From positions 1 to 64,000 of the forward strand of contig CAYZWU010000029.1 of NCBI GenBank assembly GCA_964482235.1: a stretch of 64,000 nt of DNA, in the 5' to 3' direction. Below are positions 1-10,108 of the stretch, in pieces. The position numbers and the translations under genes are program-made. A model generated the notes under the pieces. That model was not told the origin of the DNA and did not search any database. It saw only the letters and a program-made list of their open reading frames with translations. Numbering within the stretch: the first letter of the stretch is position 1; every line of letters starts with the position of its first letter. The stretch is from CAYZWU01 sp964482235. Lineage in GTDB: Bacteria > Planctomycetota > B15-G4 > CAYZWU01.

Positions 1-69
1 TGCACGTCCGGATCTGTGCGGGGGGCGCCGGGAAACCGGCGTCCCTACCGCGACGGGACCAGTCAGACC

Positions 70-108
70 AAAAAAAGGCGACGACCCGCGAGAGCACTCC
101 GGCGGGCC
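70..108 (-). terminator. Possible terminator downstream of the tRNA
   Basis: On the minus strand the arms 102-108 and 83-89 can pair as a 7-bp GC-rich stem with one G-U pair. A run of seven T follows about six bases after the stem (read as A at 70-76). It lies about 35 bases past the tRNA 3' end, which suits a tRNA terminator, but the gap between stem and T-run makes it imperfect. The remaining bases from 1 to 142 show no gene. Confidence 0.35.
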
Positions 109-142
109 GTTTTGTTGCGGAGAGAGTCCGCCTTCCTGTTGG

Positions 143-219
143 TGGTGGACCCGCTGGGACTCGAACCCAGAACCTACGGTTTATGAGACCGGCGCTCTAA
201 CCGGTTGAGCTACGGGTCC
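143..219 (-). tRNA. tRNA with CAT anticodon (elongator Met or Ile2)
   Basis: The 77-base minus-strand sequence folds as a full cloverleaf: acceptor stem GGACCCG/CGGGTCC, a D arm with GCTC/GAGC, anticodon loop CTCATAA (anticodon CAT), T arm CTGGG-TTCGAGT-CCCAG, and an encoded CCA at 143-145. The G1-C72 pair and the lack of three G-C pairs in the anticodon stem argue against the initiator tRNA. CAT may be read as elongator Met, or as Ile2 if the C is modified to lysidine by TilS. The acceptor and loop look at least as close to tRNA-Ile2 as to tRNA-Met, so the amino acid is left open. The anticodon stem has one C-T mismatch at its base. Confidence 0.93.
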
Positions 220-310
220 TGATCAATGCTATTCGTCGCTAGGGACTTCAGAGTTTATATTCCCCGCCCTTGGCTCTTGTCAATCTACTTTCAAAAGGGC
301 CAATCCACGG

Positions 311-1690
<1,380 letters not shown>

Positions 1691-1810
1691 CAGAATACCT
1701 CGAAACGCGAAAAATTCCGCGGTGCCCAGAAAACCACGTCCGATCCGGCGAGTCAATCCGAATCGCGCGAGAAGAATTGAATCATTTCGGTCAACGGCTG
1801 GTCACCGGAC

Positions 1811-3805
1811 CTACTTCAGCAGGACGTTGGCCGGGGCCACGAGGTCGATACTACCCACCTTTTTCTTGGCGTCCGTCGAGTTCCAGGCCGCCTCGGCGCC
1901 GAAGACCAGCAGCCAGGGACTCTCCTGGAGTGCACCCCAGGTGGTCTGACAGAAACCGAGACAGTCGTACTTCTTCAACGTGCGGACCATGCCGATCACG
2001 CTGTCCCGGGTTCCCATCCGCGTACCCCAGCTGTAACCGATCACCTGGAAGCCCTTTTCCCTGAAGTAGCGGATCATGGGGAAGTCGCTGTAATCCCGGT
2101 AGCACCAGACCCCGATGATCACGTCCTTCGGGATCAGGTCGATCGCTCTCTCCGACCCCCTCGCGGCGTTGGCCGGCCGGTAGCTGCTCCACTCGTCCCT
2201 CTTCAGGAACATGTCGTGAAAGATGATCATGCTGCGGCCTTTCGACCGGATGTAGGTGTTGAGGTCCTTGATGTAGTCGGCCAGCAGAACGGCGCCGTCA
2301 TCGTTGATGCAGCACTTTCCCGAGGCGTGGGCGGGCCCCTCGTCCATGCCGGCGTGCAGGAAGGGAGCGTCGCCGCAGAACCCGATCGCCTCGCTGTAGA
2401 TGTCCTTGAGAAGCCGTCTTACCATGGGGCTCTTGGTGCAGAAGGTGGAATGACGCGCTCCCATCCGCGGATCCGGATTCACGGGGATCTCGAACATGCT
2501 CTTGTACTTGGAGCCGTGGGTGAGAAAGACGTTCTTCTCCATCTCGCACCAGTTGGCGTGCCCCAGCGACTGGATCTCGGGGATGATGATCAATCCCATC
2601 CTGCGAGCCGCGTCGAAATGCCTTTTCAGGTCCGACGTCGAGAAGGCCCGCGCCGGATTCTCGACAGCCTCGGGGTGGCTCGTCCAGTCCACCTCGGCAC
2701 GCATCATGACGGTGACCTGGTTGAACTTCAACCGGGCCACGGCCGCGAGCACCTTGGGGACCATATCGGGCCAGCGCACGAAGTTGGAGAGAACGATGTG
2801 GAAGCTGCGCATCTCGAAATCGGGATAGTCGACGATGCTGCAGCAGCGGACGTACTTGCCGTCCATCAGCTGGAGAAGGGTGTAGATCCCGTTGAAGATC
2901 CCCCGCTGGTTCTTGCCGCAAATCTTGATTCCATCCCTGCTAACGTCGAGCGTGTACTCCTCGGGCCGCTCGAGCGACTCGTCCACATCGAGGCTGATGC
3001 AGGGATATCCCGCGTTCTCGTCGATGGAGAGAACGAGCCCCGCCTTCCTTCTGATCTCGTCCACGAGCACCTCGGCCGGCTGCCGGCCCGGGCCCTTGTC
3101 CGCGGTGCGCACCCGGATGGAGTCCCGGAGAACGAACAGCCCTTCCTTCGGGACGATCTCCTTGGGGTAGGGAAAGAGCTCCGCCACGCGCTTGAACGTC
3201 TTGACGGTCTCGGTCCCGTCAGCCTCGGCGCTTCCCTTGAGGCCGCCGGAGAAGGAGAAGTTCTTGAACCGGATCGTCCCCGTCGTATCGCGGAGGCCGA
3301 TGATGACGGAAAGGTCCTTGGCATCGGTCGGGATGTCGGCCTTGATGGAGAGATCCTGCCAGTCCGTCGTTCTCGTGAATCTGGAATCCGGACGGACGAC
3401 CTTGTTCCTGCCGCCGCTCTGGTAGCGCAGCGCAAAGGCGGGCCCCGACGTCTTGGACACGTCGGCACCGACTCCCTCGGCCTTCGCCTGGCAGGTCACC
3501 GTGATGGTATGGCCGGCGTAAAGCCCCGTCTCGACCTGCCAGACGAGGATCCCCTGCCCCGGCTTGTCCATCGATATCTTGATCACCGGGGTGCCGTCCG
3601 CCTCCTTCTCCACGTCGGCGAACTTCCTGCCCGGTCCGCGCCACTGCCAGAGGGCGCCGTCCTTCTTGTCCTGGAGTATCTGCGGCCTCTTTTTCTTGCC
3701 GTCGTCCTGCCTCGTGCCCTGCTGCTCCGGAACAGTGGGGCAGCCGAAGGCAAGGGTCGAGAGGCAGAGAAGGAATATCAGTGGGAAGTTGATCTTCGTA
3801 ATCAT
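1811..3805 (-). CDS. GH20-like beta-hexosaminidase lipoprotein
   Basis: This 664-residue protein starts with a lipoprotein signal (Cys after LAFG, near residue 21). A beta-sandwich-like region to about residue 200 may bind carbohydrate. A GH20-type non-catalytic domain follows (LFPYPKEIVP through GIFNGIYTLLQLM), then a TIM barrel starting near YPDFEMRSFH. The catalytic signature appears as HAGMDEG near residue 485, matching the GH20 HxGxDE motif with its Asp-Glu pair. GH20 enzymes release N-acetylhexosamines from chitin, glycans or peptidoglycan fragments; the exact substrate is not evident. The start at 3805 has GGAG six bases upstream. It lies 23 bases past the TolC-like gene on the same strand, so it may be the last gene of the efflux operon. 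Confidence 0.8.
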   Translation of the reverse strand: MITKINFPLIFLLCLSTLAFGCPTVPEQQGTRQDDGKKKRPQILQDKKDGALWQWRGPGRKFADVEKEADGTPVIKISMDKPGQGILVWQVETGLYAGHTITVTCQAKAEGVGADVSKTSGPAFALRYQSGGRNKVVRPDSRFTRTTDWQDLSIKADIPTDAKDLSVIIGLRDTTGTIRFKNFSFSGGLKGSAEADGTETVKTFKRVAELFPYPKEIVPKEGLFVLRDSIRVRTADKGPGRQPAEVLVDEIRRKAGLVLSIDENAGYPCISLDVDESLERPEEYTLDVSRDGIKICGKNQRGIFNGIYTLLQLMDGKYVRCCSIVDYPDFEMRSFHIVLSNFVRWPDMVPKVLAAVARLKFNQVTVMMRAEVDWTSHPEAVENPARAFSTSDLKRHFDAARRMGLIIIPEIQSLGHANWCEMEKNVFLTHGSKYKSMFEIPVNPDPRMGARHSTFCTKSPMVRRLLKDIYSEAIGFCGDAPFLHAGMDEGPAHASGKCCINDDGAVLLADYIKDLNTYIRSKGRSMIIFHDMFLKRDEWSSYRPANAARGSERAIDLIPKDVIIGVWCYRDYSDFPMIRYFREKGFQVIGYSWGTRMGTRDSVIGMVRTLKKYDCLGFCQTTWGALQESPWLLVFGAEAAWNSTDAKKKVGSIDLVAPANVLLK

Positions 3806-3828
3806 GACAATCTCCAGTCTTTCCCGGC

Positions 3829-5298
3829 TCAATCGAATTCGGCCAGGTTGCGCGACGTGACCGCGTTCAGGTCGTTCCAGGCCTGGCGAAGGAGGATCCG
3901 TGCCAGGGACAGGTTGCCTTCAGCGGTGACATGGTCGCGCTGGACCTCGTTCAGCCTGGTCAAGGTTGCTTGACCGGCCTGGTATTCCTTGTTCACCAGG
4001 TCGCGGGCTTCTCGTGACAGTTTTTCGGTTCTCCTCTGCAGAGCGAGCTGTTTCCGGACCGTCTCGAGACGTGTCACCTTCTGCCGCACATCGGAAACAA
4101 CGGACAGCCAGAGTGCGGCGAGCTCGCTTTCAAGCTCTCTTGACTGGGCTGCCGCTTCATTAATTACGGCAGAATCGGCCATTCCGCTGAAAAGATTCCA
4201 GGTCATGTTGAGGCTCGCCTGGGCCGAGTTGTCGTCATCGAGGTCGAAATGGGGGTTTCCCTCACGCTGCCAGCCGTAGAAAGCCTGGATGAAAAAGGAG
4301 GGCAGGTTGGCCGCCTCGCCCTCTCGCACCCTGGCTTCCGCCGCGATGAGGGTCTGGTTCAGGCGCTCCAGGTCGGGGCGGCGGGCCAGGGCATAGGCGA
4401 GTTCCTCTTCCATTGCGGGAAGATCGCGGTCCGCAGCCTCCTCCTCGTCGAGCGGCGCGAGGCTCAGGTCCTCGTGGGGGACGGATCCGGGGAGGCCCAT
4501 CAGCTCGGCCAGCACGGTACGGGCGACCTTCTCCTCCTCGCGCGCCGTGATCAGGCTCGACTGGGCCGCGTTGTAACGGATCTCGAAGTTGAGGCAATCG
4601 CTGAGCGAGGCGCTGCCCGCATCGAGCCGGCGGCGCGTCTCCTCGAGGAGCCTTTCGTTGAACGCCGAATCCGCTTCGGCGATCCGGATCCTCTCCCGGG
4701 CGAGGTAGATGTTGTTGCAGGCCAGATGAACCGCCTGGATCAGGAGCCGTCTCATATCGTCGAAGGCAAAGAGGCTTTCCTTCCAGCCCGACTCTCCGGC
4801 CGTGATCCTCGCTTCCCTGGCCAGGCCGTCGAAGAGGAGCCAGTTGGCCGACAGGCCGGCCTCGTACGATTCGTAGCGCGAGTCGAGCCCCGGAAAGGTG
4901 AAGAGGCCGGGAGAGCTCTGCACCCGGGTGGCCGACGCCGAGAGGTCGACGCTGGGCCAGTAGCCGGCACGGCTCTGGATGATCCGCTCCTGCGCGGCGT
5001 TGATCCTCTCCCGCGCGGCCCTGAGGCTCGGGCTCCGCTCCAGGGCGATCCGGATCGCATCATTGGCAAAGAGCGGCTCCGGAATGGGGCACGGTTCCTT
5101 CTGTTCAGCGGCGCGCCGCCTCTTTTCCGGGACCTGGCGGACCTCTGCCGCGATTTCCTGATCCCGGGACTCCGCCGCCCTCTCCCTTTCGGGAGCGGAA
5201 CAGGCAAACAGCAGGATCAGGGGCAGGGCCGTGCAAAGGGCAGGCAGCAGCCGCTGCAGCAGCGGCCTTCTCCTCCTGCGCGTTCCGTCACGATTCAT
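3829..5298 (-). CDS. TolC-family outer membrane efflux protein
   Basis: This 489-residue protein is the outer-membrane channel of a tripartite efflux pump. After a basic N-terminus and a hydrophobic segment ending LLFAC, which may be a lipoprotein signal, two long alpha-helical outer membrane efflux protein repeats follow, with features such as SPSLRAARERINAAQERI, ATRVQSSPG and LLFDGLARE. The second repeat carries LFSGMADSA. The ATG at 5298 is preferred over an upstream in-frame start because GGAGAG lies seven bases ahead, and it overlaps the end of the RND gene by 11 bases, which points to translational coupling. Gene order adaptor, pump, channel supports a complete RND system. Confidence 0.9.
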   Translation of the reverse strand: MNRDGTRRRRRPLLQRLLPALCTALPLILLFACSAPERERAAESRDQEIAAEVRQVPEKRRRAAEQKEPCPIPEPLFANDAIRIALERSPSLRAARERINAAQERIIQSRAGYWPSVDLSASATRVQSSPGLFTFPGLDSRYESYEAGLSANWLLFDGLAREARITAGESGWKESLFAFDDMRRLLIQAVHLACNNIYLARERIRIAEADSAFNERLLEETRRRLDAGSASLSDCLNFEIRYNAAQSSLITAREEEKVARTVLAELMGLPGSVPHEDLSLAPLDEEEAADRDLPAMEEELAYALARRPDLERLNQTLIAAEARVREGEAANLPSFFIQAFYGWQREGNPHFDLDDDNSAQASLNMTWNLFSGMADSAVINEAAAQSRELESELAALWLSVVSDVRQKVTRLETVRKQLALQRRTEKLSREARDLVNKEYQAGQATLTRLNEVQRDHVTAEGNLSLARILLRQAWNDLNAVTSRNLAEFD

Positions 5299-8200
5299 CG
5301 TCACTCTCCTTGCCGCCACCCCTTTTCCTTGCCGGCTCCACTTCCTCCCGCTTGAGGCTCCGGCCGGTGACCACCCACCGCGTGAAGACACGGGCGTCGT
5401 TGAGCACGGCCAGGAGGCAGGGGACGAGAAAGAGGGTCAGCATGGTGGCGGCCACGACACCGGAAGCAATGGCAAGGGCCATGGGGATCAGGTACTGGGC
5501 CTGGACGCTCTTCTCCATGATGATGGGAAAGAGGCCGGCGCACGTGGTGAGCGAGGTGAGCATGATCGCCCGGAAACGCCGGCATCCCGCCTCCACGAGG
5601 GCGCGGAAGAAGGGGGTTCCCGTGGCGATCTTGTTGTTCACGCACTCGATCATGACGATGGCGTCGTTGACCACGATTCCCGTCAGGGCCACCATGCCGA
5701 AGAGGCTCATCATCGTCACGTTTATCCCTTCGATCATGTGACCCATAAGGGCGCCCACCAGGCCGAAGGGGATGGTGAACAGGATGATGAGCGGCTGGAT
5801 GTACGACCTGAAGATCGTGGAGAGGATCAGGTAGATCAGCAGGATCGCCATGAGAAAGCCGTACATCAGACTCTCGATCGACTCGCGCGAATCCTGCTGC
5901 TCGCCCTCGATCGAGTAGACGACGCCGGGGTGGCTCTGCTCCAGGTCGGCGAGAAAGGACTCCTCCAGCTCCTCGAGGATCTCCTTGGCATTGGCTTCCT
6001 CGGACCGCACCTCGGCGGTCACGGCCACGCCGCGCTTGCCGTCCTTTCTGCTGATGTGGGCCAGCCCCTTGGTCAGCTCCATTTCCGCCACTGAGATGAA
6101 GGGGACCTCGCCCCCGGCCGGTGTGCGGATGCGGACGGCCTCGAGGTCGGCGATCGACTGCCGCTCGGCGAGAGGGTAGCGGACCTTGATGCGGATGTCG
6201 TCCCGGCCGCGCTGGATCCTCACCGGCTCGGCGCCGTAGTAACCCTGCCTCAGCTGGCGGCCCACCTCGTCGAGAGTGAGGTCGAGGGTGTAGGCCAGCG
6301 GCTTCAGCCTGATGCGAAGCTCCGTCTTCCCGGGCCGGTAGCTGTCCTCGATCTCGTGAACGCCCTTGAAGGAGGCGAGCCTTTCCTTGAGCTCCTCGGC
6401 CGCAGGGAGGATCGTCTCGTACCGGTCGCCCAGGAGCCAGACCTCGATCGATTTCCCGGGCGGGCCATGCTCCACAGTGCCGTAGTTGAGGGAAAGCGTT
6501 CCCTCGATCGGGCCCACGGCCCGCTCCCATGCCTCGTTGATCTTCTTGAAGTAGATGCCCCTCTCCTGGGAGGGGAGAAGCTCCACGGAGATCTCGGCCT
6601 TGTGGCTTCCCTTGACCGGCACGTAGCCCGACTGGCTTCCGACAACGGTGTAGATGTTCTGCACGAGCGGCTTGCCCGATACCGTTTCCATCGTGGCCGC
6701 CACCTGGTCGAGGCCATGCTCGATCCTCTTCACAGCCGCGGCGGTGACGTAGGCCGGGGTTCCGTCCGGGAACTCGAGCGTGACGATGAGCATGTCGTTG
6801 TCCGCGTCGGGAAACATCTCGTACTTGATGAAGCCGCCGGACCAGAGACCCGACACGATCATGAGGACGGCGATGGACGAGGCCAGCGCCGGGTAGCGCC
6901 ACTGGATGACGAAACGCGCGGCAGGAGCATAGATCCGCTCCACGAACCGCTCTTCCAGGTTTTCCATTCCTTCCCGGAACTGGATCAGCCACCGCCTGAT
7001 GGCCGAGATCTTCTTTTTCGGGAGACCGGGTTCGGGCAGATGGTTCAGGTGGGCCGGGAGAAGAAGGAAGCACTCGATCAGGGAGACTGCCAGGGCGGCC
7101 ACCACGGCCATGGGGAGGATGGCGATGAACTTGCCCATCACGCCGGAGATCCAGAAGAGGGGCAAGAACGCGGCGATCGATGTGGTCACCGCGGCGGTGA
7201 CGGGCCAGAGAACCTCCAGGGTCCCGTCAACGGCCGCCTTGAAGGGCGACTTTCCCTTGCGGCGGTGAAGCGAGATCGACTCTCCCACGACGATCGCGTC
7301 GTCCACGACGATCCCGAGCACCATGATCAGGCCGAAGAGGTTGATCATGTTGATCGTCTTGTCGTGGGCCGCCATGATCGCCAGGGCGCCGAAGAGGGAG
7401 ACGGGAATCCCCACGGCGACCCAGAAGCCGAGCCTCAGCCCGAGGAAGAGCCAGAGGAATCCGAAGACGAGAAGGAGACCGAGGCGGCCGTTGCGGAGCA
7501 AAAGGTCGATGCGGTCCTGGATCCAGAGCGAGGTGTCGCCCCACTTGGTGAGGGAGACTCCCGGCGGCAGGGTGGCGTTCTTTTTCTCCATGTAGCCGTT
7601 CACGTTCTTCGATATCGTGATGGCATCCTCTTCCGGGGTCTTGAAAACGGTGATGAGCACGGCCCGGTCGCCGTTGAGGAATCCCGAGACTGGTTCCTCC
7701 TCGAATCCGTCCCGGATCTCTGCCACGCGGTCGAGGTTGATCACCGTTCCGTCGGGCCGAGTGAGCACCACCAGGTCGGCGAACTCCCCGCCGGTGTAGC
7801 GCCGCCCCATGGCGCGGATCTTGAACTCCTCGCCCTGGGTGCGCACGAAGCCGCCCGGCAGGTTCAGGCACTCCCGGCGGACCTTGTCCGCCACCTGGGC
7901 GAAGGTGAGCCCGTACTCGCGGAGCCGCTCCTCCGAGACCTCGATGGAGATCTCGTAGTCCGGGATGCCGCTGATCGAGACCTGGGAGATGGTGGGGATG
8001 CGGAGCAGGTCGTCCTTCACCTCCTCGGCTTTCTCCTTGAGCTGCTTTTCGGGGATCTCGCCGCTGAGGCAGATCCGGCAGACCGGCATCCTGTACGTCA
8101 TGAGGGAGACGACGGGCTTCTCCGCGTCGGTGGGGAAGGTGGGGACCGCGTTGATCTGGGCGCGGACGTCGTCCATCACCTTCTGCTCGTCCGCGCCGTC

Positions 8201-8491
8201 CTTCACCTCCACGAAGCCGAAGCCCACTCCCTCCATGGCGGTGGCGTGGAACTTCTTGACGCCCTCGACCCCTTCCACCGCCTCCTCGAAGCGCTGGCAG
8301 ATCCCCTCCTCGATCTCGGCCGGCGTGGCGCCGGGATAGATCATATTGATCTCGACGAAGTCGACGGAGAAGTTGGGGAAGAACTCGCGGTTCATCGTGG
8401 AGGCGCCGTAGAGCCCGCTCACCAGGATGATGGCCATCAGCAGGTTGGCGAAGATGTTGTTCCGCGCCATGAGCTGGATGATATTCTTCAT
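5288..8491 (-). CDS. RND-family efflux pump, inner membrane subunit
   Basis: At 1067 residues this has the usual length of an AcrB/MexB-type pump. It begins MKNIIQLMARNNIFANLLMA, as expected for the first transmembrane helix. It then shows porter-domain features (YPGATPAEIEEGI) and the proton-relay Asp pair in GIVVDDAIVVGESI in the fourth transmembrane helix, repeated as GIVVNDAIVM in the second half. Such pumps use the proton gradient to expel drugs, lipids or metals; the proton-relay Asp pair and the porter region fit the hydrophobe or amphiphile exporters better than the heavy-metal group, but the substrate cannot be named. Its start overlaps the adaptor stop by four bases (ATGA). Confidence 0.95.
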   Translation of the reverse strand: MKNIIQLMARNNIFANLLMAIILVSGLYGASTMNREFFPNFSVDFVEINMIYPGATPAEIEEGICQRFEEAVEGVEGVKKFHATAMEGVGFGFVEVKDGADEQKVMDDVRAQINAVPTFPTDAEKPVVSLMTYRMPVCRICLSGEIPEKQLKEKAEEVKDDLLRIPTISQVSISGIPDYEISIEVSEERLREYGLTFAQVADKVRRECLNLPGGFVRTQGEEFKIRAMGRRYTGGEFADLVVLTRPDGTVINLDRVAEIRDGFEEEPVSGFLNGDRAVLITVFKTPEEDAITISKNVNGYMEKKNATLPPGVSLTKWGDTSLWIQDRIDLLLRNGRLGLLLVFGFLWLFLGLRLGFWVAVGIPVSLFGALAIMAAHDKTINMINLFGLIMVLGIVVDDAIVVGESISLHRRKGKSPFKAAVDGTLEVLWPVTAAVTTSIAAFLPLFWISGVMGKFIAILPMAVVAALAVSLIECFLLLPAHLNHLPEPGLPKKKISAIRRWLIQFREGMENLEERFVERIYAPAARFVIQWRYPALASSIAVLMIVSGLWSGGFIKYEMFPDADNDMLIVTLEFPDGTPAYVTAAAVKRIEHGLDQVAATMETVSGKPLVQNIYTVVGSQSGYVPVKGSHKAEISVELLPSQERGIYFKKINEAWERAVGPIEGTLSLNYGTVEHGPPGKSIEVWLLGDRYETILPAAEELKERLASFKGVHEIEDSYRPGKTELRIRLKPLAYTLDLTLDEVGRQLRQGYYGAEPVRIQRGRDDIRIKVRYPLAERQSIADLEAVRIRTPAGGEVPFISVAEMELTKGLAHISRKDGKRGVAVTAEVRSEEANAKEILEELEESFLADLEQSHPGVVYSIEGEQQDSRESIESLMYGFLMAILLIYLILSTIFRSYIQPLIILFTIPFGLVGALMGHMIEGINVTMMSLFGMVALTGIVVNDAIVMIECVNNKIATGTPFFRALVEAGCRRFRAIMLTSLTTCAGLFPIIMEKSVQAQYLIPMALAIASGVVAATMLTLFLVPCLLAVLNDARVFTRWVVTGRSLKREEVEPARKRGGGKESDDES

Positions 8492-9864
8492 GAGCCCTGC
8501 TCCGCCGGCTCCGCTGAAGGATCATCCCCGATGCCGCTCTTCCCGGAAGGATCCTCGCCGGGCAGCGTCACCTTGAGGAGGATTCCCTCGGTCGGCGTTT
8601 CGAGCCTCGTGGTGATCACGATGTCGTTCTCCTCGAAATCACCGCGGATGAAGAAATAATCTCTCATCTTGTGGACGACCTCCACCGGCTGGGTCCTCAG
8701 GCGGTCGTTCCTGGCCAGGTGGACGGTCTTCTCGTGGCTCACGGCCACTGCCGGGACGGCATAGACGTCATGGGCCGTCCTTCCCGGTATCTCGATGCAG
8801 CAGAACATCCCCTCGGCCAGGGCCGGACCGTTTCCGGACAGGTTCGCGACCTCGGCCACAACGGTTGTCGTTGCCGTTTGGGCGCTGAAGCGTTCCACCC
8901 GGACGAGCCTGCCCGTCCAGGAGAATGCCTCGGGATTGTCGAGCCAGGTGATCCGGACTTCCATGTCGCCGGGGAGAGGCGCGAACCAGTTCTTCATCTC
9001 CGTTCCGGAGCCGTCCGGAACCGATGGATCGGCCTTGCTGAAGGGGAACCAGAGACTCATCTCGCGGCTGTCGAGGGAGACGGGGACTTCCATCACAGCG
9101 TCGTCCACGATGGTGAGGATCGTCTGACCGGGAGAGACGACCTGGTTCTTCTCGAGGCTGACAGTTTCCAGCCGGGCGGTGAAGGGCGCCTTCACCTCGG
9201 AGCGCTCGAGGTCGAGATCGGCCGCATCGCGCGCCACCTCGGCCGCCTTGATCGCGGCCCCGGTCTCCTGGATCTGGACCGGATAGAGGACCAGGGCGTT
9301 CTCCAGGGCGGTCACCTGGTCCTGGGCCTGGATGAAAGCCTTCTCGGCGAGCTCCACGCCGGACAGGGAGCCCACGGCGTCCTTCTCGAAAAGGTTCTTG
9401 ATCCGCTCGTACTCAGATTTCGCCAGGGCGCAGGTGCGGCGGCTGAGCTCGAGGCGGCGGTTGTCGTTCTCCTGCTGGCGTGTGATCCTCTCGATCTGGG
9501 CGACGAGCCTTTCGATGTCGGCCTCGGCCTGGGCACGGCGGAGAGAGTAGGTGCGATGGTCCACCTTGAAGAGGGTTTCACCCTCGGGGATCACCTCGCC
9601 GGCCTCGAGCCGGGGATGGATCCAGGTCACGAGACCGGCCAGCTCGGAGCTGATCGCCACGCGCGTCCGCGACCGGGCCGTTCCGTATCCCTTCAGGGTG
9701 ACCGTGAGGTCGTCGGCTTTCAGGCGGAAACCCTGGACCGGATAGACCAGTTCCTTCGTGTCGGCCGCATCGGGCGGCTTCTTCATCGATGAGAGGGCCT
9801 GGTATCCCGCTATGCCGAGAGCAATGAGGAGTAGGCCCACAACCAGTCGTGCAATGGTCAGCAT
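8488..9864 (-). CDS. RND efflux adaptor, HlyD/AcrA-like
   Basis: This 458-residue periplasmic adaptor has one N-terminal membrane anchor (residues 4-24), a biotinyl-lipoyl-like half (SSELAGLVTWIHPRLEAGEV and a matching LETVSLEKNQVVSPGQTIL), a long coiled-coil hairpin between them (about 115-210) and beta-barrel domains. Adaptors of this kind join the inner-membrane pump to a TolC-type channel. It is the first gene of the minus-strand operon adaptor, pump, channel, glycosidase. The 244 bases between it and the divergent gene at 10109 should hold both promoters, though no clear -35/-10 pair stands out. Confidence 0.92.
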   Translation of the reverse strand: MLTIARLVVGLLLIALGIAGYQALSSMKKPPDAADTKELVYPVQGFRLKADDLTVTLKGYGTARSRTRVAISSELAGLVTWIHPRLEAGEVIPEGETLFKVDHRTYSLRRAQAEADIERLVAQIERITRQQENDNRRLELSRRTCALAKSEYERIKNLFEKDAVGSLSGVELAEKAFIQAQDQVTALENALVLYPVQIQETGAAIKAAEVARDAADLDLERSEVKAPFTARLETVSLEKNQVVSPGQTILTIVDDAVMEVPVSLDSREMSLWFPFSKADPSVPDGSGTEMKNWFAPLPGDMEVRITWLDNPEAFSWTGRLVRVERFSAQTATTTVVAEVANLSGNGPALAEGMFCCIEIPGRTAHDVYAVPAVAVSHEKTVHLARNDRLRTQPVEVVHKMRDYFFIRGDFEENDIVITTRLETPTEGILLKVTLPGEDPSGKSGIGDDPSAEPAEQGS

Positions 9865-10108
9865 CCGATCCTCCGGACTCGCGTGACGCCGGCCTGGAGC
9901 CGGCTGGACAGACCCACAAAATACTCCTGCTCCGGCCGGGCATGAAGCGTTTTTTTTTCAGGACTATCCCGCCTGGAACAAAAAAAATAGAATGAGCGCA
10001 TCTCTCCTTGAGAAGCGCTGGAATCGGCGGCAAACCTGCGGGTGCCGTCGGCGCCGGATGACACGAGAAGGATCTCCCTGACGGGAGAAAGATGATTTGG
10101 AGCCGTCG

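Noticed and set aside
6356..8659. 767-codon plus-strand frame opposite the RND pump
   Set aside because: It is rich in Asp, Glu, His and Arg without domain features, as expected for the antisense of a GC-rich gene; the RND protein is certain.
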